From a virus: a stretch of 27,652 bases of DNA. Where the stretch lies: positions 1-27,652 of IMG/VR virus record IMGVR_UViG_3300035659_000082; one strand, written 5' to 3'. Positions within the stretch are counted from its first letter, which is position 1, and every line of letters begins with the position of its first letter. Below are positions 19,088 through 26,276 of this stretch, piece by piece. The translations under genes and the position numbers were made by a program. The notes under the pieces were generated by a model. It made no database searches and had not been told where the DNA came from. It saw only the letters and a program-made list of their open reading frames with translations.

Positions 19088-21292
19088 ATGAGCTTCAGAG
19101 ACACCCTGCGGAGAGCAATAGGAGCGGCGAAGGAACCGGCACCGACGCAACAGCCGTCCGTGATCGTCGTTCCGGCTCAACAGACGCGGGAGTCCTGGAA
19201 TCTCGATTACCTCTTCTCCGTGAGCGGCCTGCGGGACAACTACAGCCCGGAGTTCTACAAGCTAATCCGGCTGACGATCCCGCCGCTGGCCGCCGCCGTG
19301 AGGAAGCTGACGCTCCTATGCGGCGACCTTGAGCCGAGCGGACCTGACGCGCTGGTCCAGGACCTTGCCCGCTGGATGCAGACGGTCGAGGTGAACCGGG
19401 TAGAGCGCGGCTTCAACTTGTGGGAGAACAACGACTGCCGCGACCTGCTGACCTACGGCCGGGCAGCCGGCGAGATCGTGCTGACGAACGACCGCAAGGA
19501 CATATACCGGCTGGTCAACATCGAGCCGCCGACACTCAGGCTGATTCCCAACAGGGACACCGGAGAGATCAGCATCGGACAGGCGCAGGCGGCTGGCCAG
19601 ATCGTCATGCTGGATCGGTCCTTGGTGACGTACGAAGTCCACCAGTCCGAAGGCGGCGATCCGAGGGGCACCAGTTTGTTCAGCGGCATACAGTTTCCGG
19701 CGGAGATCGTCCTGACCATCGAGCACGCAGTAAAGCGCAACTGGGAGCGGATCGGCGCGCCGGGATTCCTGCTGGTCATTCAGCCCGGAGCGAACTGGTC
19801 GGGCAATCCCGATATGGCGCAGGCGACTGCCGACGCGGTGCTCACCAAGTGGAACGATGCCCAGCTCGCCAGGCGGCAGGGGAAGATTCAGGACTTCTCG
19901 TTCGTGGGCGACCTGAAGGTTATCACCATCGGCGCTGACGGCCAGGTGCTCGATATGGCCGTGCCGTACCGATCCCTGATGGAGCAGATCATCTCTCAGA
20001 CCGACCTGCCGCCGTGGATGTTCGGCTTCTCGTGGTCTACCACGGAGCGGATGAGCAGCACACAGGCGGAGATGCTTGTGGCGACGATAGAGGGGCTGCG
20101 CTCGGAGCGACGATCCGCTCTACTCTATGTCCTGGAACTGAGGCAGAGGCTGGCAGGTCTGCCCTTCGAGGAGATCGAGTGGAAGTGGAGCAATATCACG
20201 CTCACCGATATGCTCGATGAGTCCCGGGCACGGCAGACTCATGCCCTGGCTCATAAGGTCGAGATTGAGAACGATACGATGGCGTGGCGCAACGGCTGGA
20301 TAGACCAGGTGACTGCAGCCCAAGGCGCTGGATACGACATAGAGGAACCGGCGACACCGATGGATACGCCGCCCGCTCCGGCTCCGGTAGCGCCTGCTGG
20401 CCTGAGCGCGCCGGTCAAGCCGCAGGCAGTGTGTTCCTGTGGAGCAATCCACGACAAGGCCGAGTGGGGCCGAGTCACCTACGGCAGCGGCGAAGAGCCA
20501 AACGACGAGCGAATACGGAACTTGATTGACTCGCTTTACGGCGACCTCCGACGCAGCGCGCAGAAGCTCCAGGATCGGGTCGAGCAGGTGCTGCGGCTGC
20601 CGGCCGAGTCTGCCGCGGCGCAGGCTACTGGCCGACGCAAGGATGCGCTTGAAGATTTGACCAAGGCCCAATGGAACGCCTTCGCTGATGCCTTCGAGCA
20701 GCACTTCCGGGAAGTGGCGGGGATGAAGCGCGATCTCGATGGCTTCGTGTCGCCGACCACAGGCGACGGAATCATCCAGGACTACTACCTGACCGGGATG
20801 AGCCTCGGAGTGCTTCGAGCGAACGAGGGTACTCAGACCGGGGCGGCCAACGTGCTGATAAGCCGTGATGCCAATTCGGTGCAGCAGTTTATGACGAACG
20901 CCTTCGAGCGGCTGTCAGATCAGGGCGCGCTGCGGCTTGAGCAGATACTGCCGGAGGTGAAGCAGATTATCCAGCAGGGGATCTCGCTCGGTGAGAATCC
21001 GTTGGAGATTGCCCGCCAATTGAGCAGCCGCTTCGACGAATATAAGACTTGGGAGTTCGAACGGCTCGTGCGGACGGAAGTAGCGTTCGCGCAGAATGCA
21101 GGCTTCATCGCTGAGTGCGAGGCAGAGGGTGTTGACTGTAGTCGAGTAGACCACCACGCCTTCCCTGCCCATCCTCATTGCGGGTGTGATTACGCGCCGG
21201 TTGACATAGGCGGTAGGTTGACACTGATATACGACGTGGCAGCAAACGCCTGCGACCAATGCCTTGCGATCAAGGCCACGAATCCAGTTTGA
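19088..21292 (+). CDS. Portal protein fused to MuF-type minor head protein
   Basis: A 734-residue protein. The first about 430 residues are a portal: LDYLFSVSGLRDNYSPEFYK, a LTYGRAAGEIVL strand, and SQTDLPPWMFGFSWSTTERM, typical of the portal stem region. A proline/alanine linker with a cysteine pair (CSCGAIHD) follows at about 430-460. Residues about 480-734 match the phage head morphogenesis (SPP1 gp7/MuF) region, with FERLVRTEVAFAQNAGF and the closing HPHCGCDYAP. The portal is the DNA entry ring of the head; MuF proteins sit inside or at the portal. They are usually separate genes, so this is a natural fusion. Confidence 0.87.
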   Translation: MSFRDTLRRAIGAAKEPAPTQQPSVIVVPAQQTRESWNLDYLFSVSGLRDNYSPEFYKLIRLTIPPLAAAVRKLTLLCGDLEPSGPDALVQDLARWMQTVEVNRVERGFNLWENNDCRDLLTYGRAAGEIVLTNDRKDIYRLVNIEPPTLRLIPNRDTGEISIGQAQAAGQIVMLDRSLVTYEVHQSEGGDPRGTSLFSGIQFPAEIVLTIEHAVKRNWERIGAPGFLLVIQPGANWSGNPDMAQATADAVLTKWNDAQLARRQGKIQDFSFVGDLKVITIGADGQVLDMAVPYRSLMEQIISQTDLPPWMFGFSWSTTERMSSTQAEMLVATIEGLRSERRSALLYVLELRQRLAGLPFEEIEWKWSNITLTDMLDESRARQTHALAHKVEIENDTMAWRNGWIDQVTAAQGAGYDIEEPATPMDTPPAPAPVAPAGLSAPVKPQAVCSCGAIHDKAEWGRVTYGSGEEPNDERIRNLIDSLYGDLRRSAQKLQDRVEQVLRLPAESAAAQATGRRKDALEDLTKAQWNAFADAFEQHFREVAGMKRDLDGFVSPTTGDGIIQDYYLTGMSLGVLRANEGTQTGAANVLISRDANSVQQFMTNAFERLSDQGALRLEQILPEVKQIIQQGISLGENPLEIARQLSSRFDEYKTWEFERLVRTEVAFAQNAGFIAECEAEGVDCSRVDHHAFPAHPHCGCDYAPVDIGGRLTLIYDVAANACDQCLAIKATNPV

Positions 21293-21303
21293 CGGAGGTT
21301 TCG

Positions 21304-21822
21304 ATGGAACACAAACATGCTTTTCCAGCGCAGGAATTGAAACTCGCGAAGATCATCGGCGGCGAGATCGCGATTGACGGCACGACCTACCGGCCTTTCA
21401 ACATCGCGGGCTACGGCGGGCGATTCGAGGGCAAGGTGATGTGCTGGGCTGTCACGGACGACGGGCTTGCCTTCCTGTGGGGCACGGCGGACGCGATGGC
21501 CGAGAAGCAGGCCGAGTCCGAGCCGACGCACGTGATGATCCCGGAGGAGTTCCGAACGGGCGATTGGCGATGGTGGGGGCCCGAAGGTTGGATACCGCCA
21601 GCGGAACGCCCCTTGGAGCAGACGCTCGAAGATTTGACGAAGGCACAGCTCCTCCAACTCGCGTCAGATCAGGGGATGGACGCCTCGAAGATGAACAAGG
21701 CAGAGATCATCGCCGCGATTCGGGCGAACGAGGTAGCAACGGAGGCGCCAGCGCCGGAGCCTCCTTCCGATCCGAACGCCGACAATCCCGACCCTACAAA
21801 GGACTTACCGCCAGCACCATAG
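21304..21822 (+). CDS. Unknown head-region protein with SAP/HeH-like C-terminal motif
   Basis: A 172-residue protein. The first 110 residues are beta-rich and contain WRWWGPEGWIPP. Residues about 118-145 (LEDLTKAQLLQLASDQGMDA, then NKAEIIAAIR) form a SAP/HeH-type helix-extension-helix, often found in small phage proteins and thought to bind DNA or protein. A disordered proline-rich tail follows. GGAGG precedes the ATG. The SAP-like LEDLTKAQ is also found in the portal-MuF fusion near residue 519. Confidence 0.68.
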   Translation: MEHKHAFPAQELKLAKIIGGEIAIDGTTYRPFNIAGYGGRFEGKVMCWAVTDDGLAFLWGTADAMAEKQAESEPTHVMIPEEFRTGDWRWWGPEGWIPPAERPLEQTLEDLTKAQLLQLASDQGMDASKMNKAEIIAAIRANEVATEAPAPEPPSDPNADNPDPTKDLPPAP

Positions 21823-21862
21823 GACTGTCCGTTCAGCTACGGGTCTCCTGCACCGGGCAACT

Positions 21863-21902
21863 GAAGGGCGCACTTCCTAGTGAGGCGCGCCCTTCGCTTT
21901 TT
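21863..21902 (+). terminator. Rho-independent terminator
   Basis: GAAGGGCGC (21863-21871) pairs perfectly with GCGCCCTTC (21887-21895), with a short inner stem in the loop, and TTTTT follows at 21898-21902. It lies in a 90-base gap within the head gene cluster, so it probably lowers expression of downstream genes relative to upstream ones or is overridden by antitermination. Confidence 0.78.
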
Positions 21903-21912
21903 GAGGCTAACG

Positions 21913-22071
21913 ATGACGATGACTCACTACCAGCACCACTGCCGGAGCTGCGGGCACTACTGGCGTTCCCCCGATCGACAGTCGAAATGTCCAAACTGTG
22001 GCAAGGAGAGCCGAATCAAGGGGCATGACTTCCGACGCCCCGATCTTATCCAGAAGGGGGCGAAGAGATGA
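21913..22071 (+). CDS. Small zinc-ribbon protein
   Basis: A 52-residue protein with CRSCGHYW and CPNCGKES, a classic two-knuckle zinc ribbon, and a basic tail ending in GAKR. It starts 10 bases after the terminator's T-run and ends in an ATGA overlap with the protease gene. The role is unknown; a small regulator of the head genes is possible. Confidence 0.65.
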   Translation: MTMTHYQHHCRSCGHYWRSPDRQSKCPNCGKESRIKGHDFRRPDLIQKGAKR

Positions 22072-23732
22072 AGGACAACGGAGGGCTGCCGCAGGTCTAC
22101 CGTTATGTCACGCAGGTCCACGCCAAGGCGTTGACGCTGACGGACAAGGACATCGCGGCGATTCAGGAACGGGCGTTGACGCAGCTCGACCCCGAGAGCA
22201 TCTGGGCGAGAGAGTTCTACATCGCCAACGACCAGGTTGACCGCCACTTCGAGCACTTCGACCGCGGGCACTTGCAGCGGTTCGCGGACACCCTGGTGGA
22301 CAAGAGCCTCCTGATCGGCCACGAATACGAGGGCCGGATGGCCGAGGGCTTGTTCTACAAGGCGCGCACTGGCCGAGAGCAGGGCGTCCTGTGGACACTG
22401 GGAACTGCCTACACCATCAAGACCGCGGCCAACGAGCACATCCGGGCGTTGGTGGACGGCGGGGTGCAGAGGTACGGCTCGATTGGGTTCAAGCCCGACT
22501 GGGCAGCGGCCTTCTGCGATATCTGCGGGCTACCCTACTATATGCCCGGCAAAGAGGGCGACTGGTGCGAGCACTTTGCGGGCGAGGCATACGACGGCGA
22601 GGTCTGCACGGTCGCTTGGAACTGGAAGAAGGCCCGGCCAGAGCAGGTCGAGGCTTACGAATACAGTTTGGTCTACCTTGGCTCCCAGTATGGGGCGGGG
22701 CCGAAGAAGGGGGCCGAGGACGACGAGTTGGCGATGCTGGACGCCGGGATAGTCCCGGCGGCAGCGCGCAAGTCAGCACTACTGCCAGAGCGAAAGAAGG
22801 TGATGCTTGTGAAAGACAAAGAGCTGACGGACATAAAGGGAGCGGTTCCGGTTCACAGGCCGAAGACGGCGGACCGGGAACTGGCGTGGGACGGCAGCAA
22901 GGCCGTCTCTGATCTCAAGGCATTCGCTGGAGGGCCGGACAAGGCCGACGTTGACTGGGCGAAGTACCGACAGGGCTTCGCGTGGTTCGACGGCGAGGCG
23001 GCGGAGGACTTCGGGAGCTACAAACTGCCCCACCACTACGTCGAGGATGGGGCGCTGGTCACGGTCTGGAGTGGCGTCACGGCAGCCGGCGCCGCGGTTC
23101 AGGGCGCACGGGGCGGTGTGAACATCCCAGAGGGCGACATGGAGGGCGTGAAGCGTCACCTTGCGGCGCACTACGCGCAGTTCGAGGAGACGGCTCCTTG
23201 GGACCAGCAGGGGGATGCGGCTGATGCTGCGGACGATCCGCCGAACCCGCAGACGCAGGATACCGACGACGCCTTGAAAGCGATGTTCGTGCAGACAGCG
23301 ACCGAGCGAGACGCAGCCATCGCCGAGCGCGACGTGGCGCTTGCCGGCCTGGAGAAGTCAACCGAGGCGGTCGGCGATCTGATCGCTCAGGTCGAGCAGA
23401 AGGGCCGAGAGCTTGCGGACTCCGAGGCTCGGATCGCCGAGGCGGTCGGCGATCTGATCGCTCAGTTGGAGCCAACGGCGGCTTTGGCGGACTCCCTGCT
23501 CGCTGAGCGCAAGGCCGAGGTCGAGCGCAAGGCAAAGGCTTCCGGGGTTGACGAACTGATCGGCGACCTCGGAGCCGTGACCGATCTGGAGCGGCTGCAC
23601 GAGGTCGAGAAGGCCGTGAGCGCAGCCTTTGACGAGAAGTTCCCGCCGCAGGGCAGGGCGAAGATACCCGGCCCGGGCGAGGATACGAAGGAAGTGGCGG
23701 CGGATGTCGTGATCGGCGGGCCGCCGAGATAG
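22068..23732 (+). CDS. Prohead protease fused to scaffold-like coiled coil
   Basis: A 554-residue protein in the protease position directly before the decoration and capsid genes. The N-terminal about 220 residues (REFYIANDQVDRHFEHFDRG, LVDKSLLIGHEYEGRMAEG, YGSIGFKPDW) resemble phage prohead proteases, with an added cysteine cluster (FCDICGLPYY, DWCEHF). Residues about 260-380 are the module often attached to such proteases (FGSYKLPHHYVEDGAL, ARGGVNIPEGDMEGVKRHLA). Residues about 400-510 form a long coiled coil, the likely scaffold, with an internal repeat. I cannot assign the catalytic Ser and His with certainty. Confidence 0.75.
   Translation: MKDNGGLPQVYRYVTQVHAKALTLTDKDIAAIQERALTQLDPESIWAREFYIANDQVDRHFEHFDRGHLQRFADTLVDKSLLIGHEYEGRMAEGLFYKARTGREQGVLWTLGTAYTIKTAANEHIRALVDGGVQRYGSIGFKPDWAAAFCDICGLPYYMPGKEGDWCEHFAGEAYDGEVCTVAWNWKKARPEQVEAYEYSLVYLGSQYGAGPKKGAEDDELAMLDAGIVPAAARKSALLPERKKVMLVKDKELTDIKGAVPVHRPKTADRELAWDGSKAVSDLKAFAGGPDKADVDWAKYRQGFAWFDGEAAEDFGSYKLPHHYVEDGALVTVWSGVTAAGAAVQGARGGVNIPEGDMEGVKRHLAAHYAQFEETAPWDQQGDAADAADDPPNPQTQDTDDALKAMFVQTATERDAAIAERDVALAGLEKSTEAVGDLIAQVEQKGRELADSEARIAEAVGDLIAQLEPTAALADSLLAERKAEVERKAKASGVDELIGDLGAVTDLERLHEVEKAVSAAFDEKFPPQGRAKIPGPGEDTKEVAADVVIGGPPR
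23362..23465 (+). repeat. 29-base direct repeat in the scaffold coiled coil
   Basis: The 29 bases at 23362-23390 recur exactly at 23437-23465, offset by 75 bases (25 codons). Both copies encode EAVGDLIAQ in the coiled coil. Perfect identity suggests a recent internal duplication that changed the scaffold helix length by about 25 residues. Confidence 0.85.
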
Positions 23733-23768
23733 ACACAGACCCGGGAGACCGGGGAAAGGAGCAACGCA

Positions 23769-24218
23769 ATGTTGACTATTGGTGGACCAGTAAGCGGCCC
23801 GACCGAAGCCGGAATCATCAACACCGGCACCCCCTACGTCGGGGATCTGGTCAAGCGGTCGTCCGGGCAGAACTGCGAGTGGACGAAACTCACAGCGAGC
23901 ACCGACCCGGTGGAAGGCCGCATCATCGGCGTGGACGGCGCGTACATCACGGTCGAGAAACTGGAGGCGCAGGCCATCATGGAATTGCCGTACGACGGCA
24001 ACTATGTCCCCGGCGCAACCGGCACGATGACCGCGGAGACTATCGCCCTCGGCCAGGCCGTCATCGCGGGTGCCGCTATCACCGTGAAGGGCGTCGCCAG
24101 CCGGGTCGTGACTGCCAAGGGAGCAGCCTATACGCGGTTCTCCGCATCGTGCATAGGCAAGGTCATCGCCAAGGACCATAGGACGGGCTTCGTGCTCGTA
24201 TCCGCAGGACCTGTATAA
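23769..24218 (+). CDS. Probable capsid decoration protein
   Basis: A 149-residue, beta-rich, glycine/alanine-rich protein located between the protease and the major capsid gene, the usual place of head decoration proteins. Strands such as GRIIGVDGAYITVEKLEAQA and VIAGAAITVKGVASRVVTAK fit a small beta-barrel like the DUF2190/decoration families. GAAAGGAG precedes the ATG. The position is the main support; the fold is inferred. Confidence 0.68.
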   Translation: MLTIGGPVSGPTEAGIINTGTPYVGDLVKRSSGQNCEWTKLTASTDPVEGRIIGVDGAYITVEKLEAQAIMELPYDGNYVPGATGTMTAETIALGQAVIAGAAITVKGVASRVVTAKGAAYTRFSASCIGKVIAKDHRTGFVLVSAGPV

Positions 24219-24233
24219 AGGAGGGTCGTCAAC

Positions 24234-25418
24234 GTGAAAGACAAAATCAAGCAGTTCGTGAAGGGCCTCGACGATCATTTCTACGCTCAGATGCGGGGAG
24301 AAGGGCGGTACACCGACCACCTCGCCGCGTTCGCTGGAGAGATGAAGAAGTCGCTCGAGGACTTCGAGCCAAACCCGGAGTTCGTCAACGCCAGGACGAC
24401 CTTCTTCGCCAGAAGGATGGGTCAGACTCCCGGCGTACATTTCGACCCGGCATCAGCCGCGGCGGAACTCCCGCTCATAGCGGAGTATGCTCGCCAGAGC
24501 TGGTACTTGGAGAAGGCCGCAGGCGCCTTCGGCCTGGAACTCTACGGGCCGAATAGCTGCCTGGTCAAGGACATCCTGGCGGGCGACGCGAACGCGAACC
24601 TCCCGGTCCTGTTCGCGGCCTACATCGACAGCGCGGTGATGGAGGGGCTGATCGCAAACAGCCTGGTGCCCATCCTGTGCTATTCGACGCAGAACATCAG
24701 CAACTTCGACTACCAGGGCGTGGAACTGAAGGACGAGGATAGGCCGAGCATCGTCCCCGACGGCTCTCCGCTTCCGGAAGTCACGATTACCATCAGCGAG
24801 CACACAATCCGCACGACCAAGTTCGGGAAGCTGATTGCGGCGACCTACGACGCGCTGGCTTACCAGCGGGTTGACGTGTTGAGGCCGAAGATCGCCCGGT
24901 GCGTGGCCAGAATCGGGATTGACGAGACGAACCTCGCGCTGACTTCGCTCTATTCCGGCGACCGACCATCCGACGCCAACGTTACTGCGGCGACTGTCAT
25001 CACCACCGCCGTGAGCGGAACCGTGGAGTTCGCTGACTTCGTGAGTCTCGGCGTGGCCTTCAACGACGGCTACAACGCCGACGTGGGCGTGATGGGAGCA
25101 GCGATGATCGCGGACACGATGGGCATAACGGAGTTCAAGACTCCGCAGAGCGCCACGATCCAGGTCATCGCGGGCATTCCCAACCCGCTGAAGGTCCGCT
25201 GGCTGAAGTGGACGGATTCGCAGTCTCCGATTGCGGCCGACCGCTGCCTCCAGCTCGACACTCGCCGCGCACTCCTCAAGGCCCAGTCAGCCGGACTGCT
25301 CCAGGAGGAAGACAAGGTCATCCGCTCGCAGTTCCGAGAGTTCGCGATCTCGGAGCGCGTCGGGTTCCCTGTAATGGACCAGGCGGCCACCAAGGCTCTC
25401 GATGTGACGCACGCCTAA
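24234..25418 (+). CDS. Major capsid protein (HK97-fold type)
   Basis: A 394-residue protein starting with GTG behind AAAGGAGGG. It follows the protease and decoration genes. An N-terminal charged helical region of about 60-100 residues may be cleaved by the protease. The body contains NLPVLFAAYIDSAVMEGLIA, TTKFGKLIAATYDALAYQRV, IGIDETNLALTSLYSG and ISERVGFPVMDQAATKAL, typical of HK97-like capsid proteins. The capsid is built from hundreds of copies, and the hairpin after this gene may stabilise or limit its mRNA. Confidence 0.82.
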   Translation: MKDKIKQFVKGLDDHFYAQMRGEGRYTDHLAAFAGEMKKSLEDFEPNPEFVNARTTFFARRMGQTPGVHFDPASAAAELPLIAEYARQSWYLEKAAGAFGLELYGPNSCLVKDILAGDANANLPVLFAAYIDSAVMEGLIANSLVPILCYSTQNISNFDYQGVELKDEDRPSIVPDGSPLPEVTITISEHTIRTTKFGKLIAATYDALAYQRVDVLRPKIARCVARIGIDETNLALTSLYSGDRPSDANVTAATVITTAVSGTVEFADFVSLGVAFNDGYNADVGVMGAAMIADTMGITEFKTPQSATIQVIAGIPNPLKVRWLKWTDSQSPIAADRCLQLDTRRALLKAQSAGLLQEEDKVIRSQFREFAISERVGFPVMDQAATKALDVTHA

Positions 25419-25432
25419 CCCGCGTGCCGAAT

Positions 25433-25478
25433 AGGGCAACTTAGGGGGATCAGGTGAAGCTGATCCCCCGCCTGCCCT
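25433..25478 (+). promoter_or_regulatory. Strong intercistronic hairpin after the capsid gene
   Basis: GGGGGATCAG (25444-25453) pairs perfectly with CTGATCCCCC (25460-25469) around a 6-base loop. AGGGCA (25433-25438) and TGCCCT (25473-25478) extend the stem outward across an internal loop. No T-run follows, so it is more likely an mRNA-stabilising or processing element than a full terminator. Confidence 0.7.
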
Positions 25479-25494
25479 TGGAGGGACAAAACCA

Positions 25495-26199
25495 ATGAAG
25501 CGAATATCGGTTCTTCTGATAGCGGGCCTCTTGGCGCTGGCCATCTGCGCGCCTTCCTTCGCCGTTGCCCGGAATCTGGTGAACACGGCGCCGGCGATAG
25601 GCGGCAAGAACGGGACGTTCAGTTGCTACCAACTGGCGAACACGACCTACGTCGCTACGGCGCTGTCGCTTACTGATGCAACCCTCACAACGACGGGTTT
25701 CATTGATCCGCCAGCGCCCGCGAAGATTACAATGGATCCGGCGGCTGCTGCTGCTGGGGCAGACACGACTACGATTACCATAGTGGGCACGGACCATGCC
25801 GGGGTTGCGGCCACAGAAACGCTGAGTTGGACGAATAGCACGCATACGCCGCTGACTACGACGAAATGGTACAAGACGATCACCTCGTTCAAGGCAGCAA
25901 CTTCAGCGGCTACGTATCCCGGCGCTACAGCCGTCGGCTACGCGGCAATCACACAATTCTACGTGCCCGCTAACACCCAGTGGGTTGATATGCAGTATGT
26001 GGGAACGACGGCGGTGCTCTACGTCGGCTTCACGAGCACGGCTATCACTCTGCCGCTTTGCTCGTACGTCTTTCCGCTGCTTGCCTCAACTGGCCCGGTG
26101 ACTAGGCAGATGGGACTATCAGGCGGCACGATGCTCTACTTCGGCGTGAGCACCACGGCCCATGCCGCTGACCAGTTGAAGATTCAATGCTGGAAATGA
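25495..26199 (+). CDS. Threonine/alanine-rich protein with Sec signal peptide
   Basis: A 234-residue protein with a textbook signal peptide (MKRISVLLIAGLLALAIC then APSFAVA, cleavage expected after AVA near residue 25). The mature part is beta-rich and full of T, A, S and G (TLTTTGFIDPP, TITIVGTDHAGVAATETLSW), like virion or surface beta-sandwich proteins, with two conserved-looking YPG/YVG strands. TTGGAGGG precedes the ATG. A signal peptide on a gene next to the major capsid gene is unusual; it may be a surface-exposed or host-derived protein. No family is recognised. Confidence 0.7.
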   Translation: MKRISVLLIAGLLALAICAPSFAVARNLVNTAPAIGGKNGTFSCYQLANTTYVATALSLTDATLTTTGFIDPPAPAKITMDPAAAAAGADTTTITIVGTDHAGVAATETLSWTNSTHTPLTTTKWYKTITSFKAATSAATYPGATAVGYAAITQFYVPANTQWVDMQYVGTTAVLYVGFTSTAITLPLCSYVFPLLASTGPVTRQMGLSGGTMLYFGVSTTAHAADQLKIQCWK

Positions 26200-26208
26200 C
26201 AGACACCC

Positions 26209-26247
26209 GGAGGGCCGCGGACTCGCTCCTCCCAGCCCCGGCCCTCC
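26209..26247 (+). promoter_or_regulatory. GC-rich intercistronic hairpin
   Basis: GGAGGGCCG (26209-26217) pairs perfectly with CGGCCCTCC (26239-26247) around a 21-base loop. No T-run follows. With the hairpin at 25433 it brackets the signal-peptide gene, suggesting separate control or mRNA processing of that message. Confidence 0.6.
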
Positions 26248-26276
26248 TCCCGATACCGGATAAGGAGGCGTCAACA

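Noticed and set aside
25433-25478. Rho-independent terminator after the capsid gene
   Set aside because: The stem is very strong, but no T-run follows; described as a regulatory or stabilising hairpin.
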